From positions 1 through 6,457 of the forward strand of contig JAZODA010000061.1 in assembly GCA_045596745.1 (NCBI GenBank): a stretch of DNA of 6,457 bases, in the 5' to 3' direction. Origin of the DNA: RGIG3009 sp045596745. GTDB taxonomy: Bacteria; Bacillota; Clostridia; Oscillospirales; Acutalibacteraceae. The notes beneath the pieces are model-generated. The model was not told the origin of the DNA. It ran no database searches and worked only from the letters and a program-made list of their open reading frames with translations. Below are positions 6,195 to 6,457 of the stretch, piece after piece (within the stretch, counting starts at the first letter, position 1; each line of letters starts with the position of its first letter). The translations under genes and the position numbers were made by a program.

Positions 6195-6457
6195 ATGGAT
6201 ATCAAAAAGATACTTTCCTGTGTCGATCACACACTGCTGTCACAAACCGCCACCCTGCAGGAAATCAAAGCGTTGCTGGATGACGGTATGAAATACGGTT
6301 GCGCCTCCTGCTGTATCCCTGCAAGCTATGTAAAGGCAGCCAAAGAGTATGTTGGCGACCGCCTTGCCATCTGCACCGTAATCGGTTTTCCGAACGGTTA
6401 CTCCACCACCGCTGTCAAATGCGCCGAAACGGCGGATGCGGTGGCGAACGGTGCCGA
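6195..6457 (+). CDS. deoC: Deoxyribose-phosphate aldolase DeoC (5' part, cut by window end)
   Basis: The first 87 codons of a class I aldolase that cleaves 2-deoxyribose 5-phosphate to acetaldehyde and glyceraldehyde 3-phosphate in deoxynucleoside catabolism. Recognisable elements are DHTLL (11-15), the CIPASYVK segment (40-47), the core motif CTVIGFPNG (60-68) and the start of the helix with Lys75 and Glu78 leading to ANGA. The catalytic Schiff-base lysine lies beyond the window. ATG at 6195 is preceded by a modest ribosome binding site (TAAGG, 6181-6185); an in-frame TTG at 6186 is a less likely start. It diverges from the PurF-like gene. The product acetaldehyde is a substrate of AdhE encoded in this window, a possible metabolic link. 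Confidence 0.95.
   Translation, partial: MDIKKILSCVDHTLLSQTATLQEIKALLDDGMKYGCASCCIPASYVKAAKEYVGDRLAICTVIGFPNGYSTTAVKCAETADAVANGA

Overview
The window looks like chromosomal DNA from a Gram-positive anaerobe of the class Clostridia, probably near the Oscillospirales/Ruminococcaceae. This is inferred from strong AAGGAGG-type ribosome binding sites, a full-length bifunctional AdhE, the styles of the LysR and DeoC proteins, and moderate GC with a GC-rich third codon position. No mobile element, CRISPR array, tRNA or rRNA was seen.

Layout from left to right. Positions 1-87 probably hold the last 28 codons of an unidentified plus-strand gene. It converges on a perfect 12-bp GC-rich hairpin (93-120) that can terminate transcription in both directions. 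Four minus-strand genes follow: an aminoglycoside/choline-kinase-fold phosphotransferase (127-876), the bifunctional aldehyde/alcohol dehydrogenase adhE (887-3496), a LysR-family regulator (3668-4600) and a PurF-like phosphoribosyltransferase paralog (4604-6007). At the right edge deoC (deoxyribose-phosphate aldolase) starts on the plus strand at 6195 and runs off the window.

Transcription on the minus strand appears to form two units. The PurF-like gene and the LysR gene are 3 nt apart and share a promoter at about 6047-6075. A hairpin that includes the LysR stop codon ends this unit. About 12 bp beyond it a new promoter (3610-3639) begins the adhE-kinase unit. That unit has a leader of roughly 107 nt containing an operator-like inverted repeat and a stem-loop that touches the adhE ribosome binding site. 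The 187-bp gap between the PurF-like gene and deoC holds back-to-back promoters.

The most unusual gene is the PurF-like one. Its phosphoribosyl-pyrophosphate loop and the four cysteines expected to bind a [4Fe-4S] cluster are present. However, the N-terminal nucleophile cysteine is glycine (Met-Gly-Gly-Phe-Phe), and other glutaminase residues are missing. It is unlikely to be an ordinary glutamine-dependent PurF. A possible biochemical theme links the neighbours: DeoC releases acetaldehyde from deoxyribose 5-phosphate, and AdhE interconverts acetaldehyde with acetyl-CoA and ethanol. Co-regulation is inference only.
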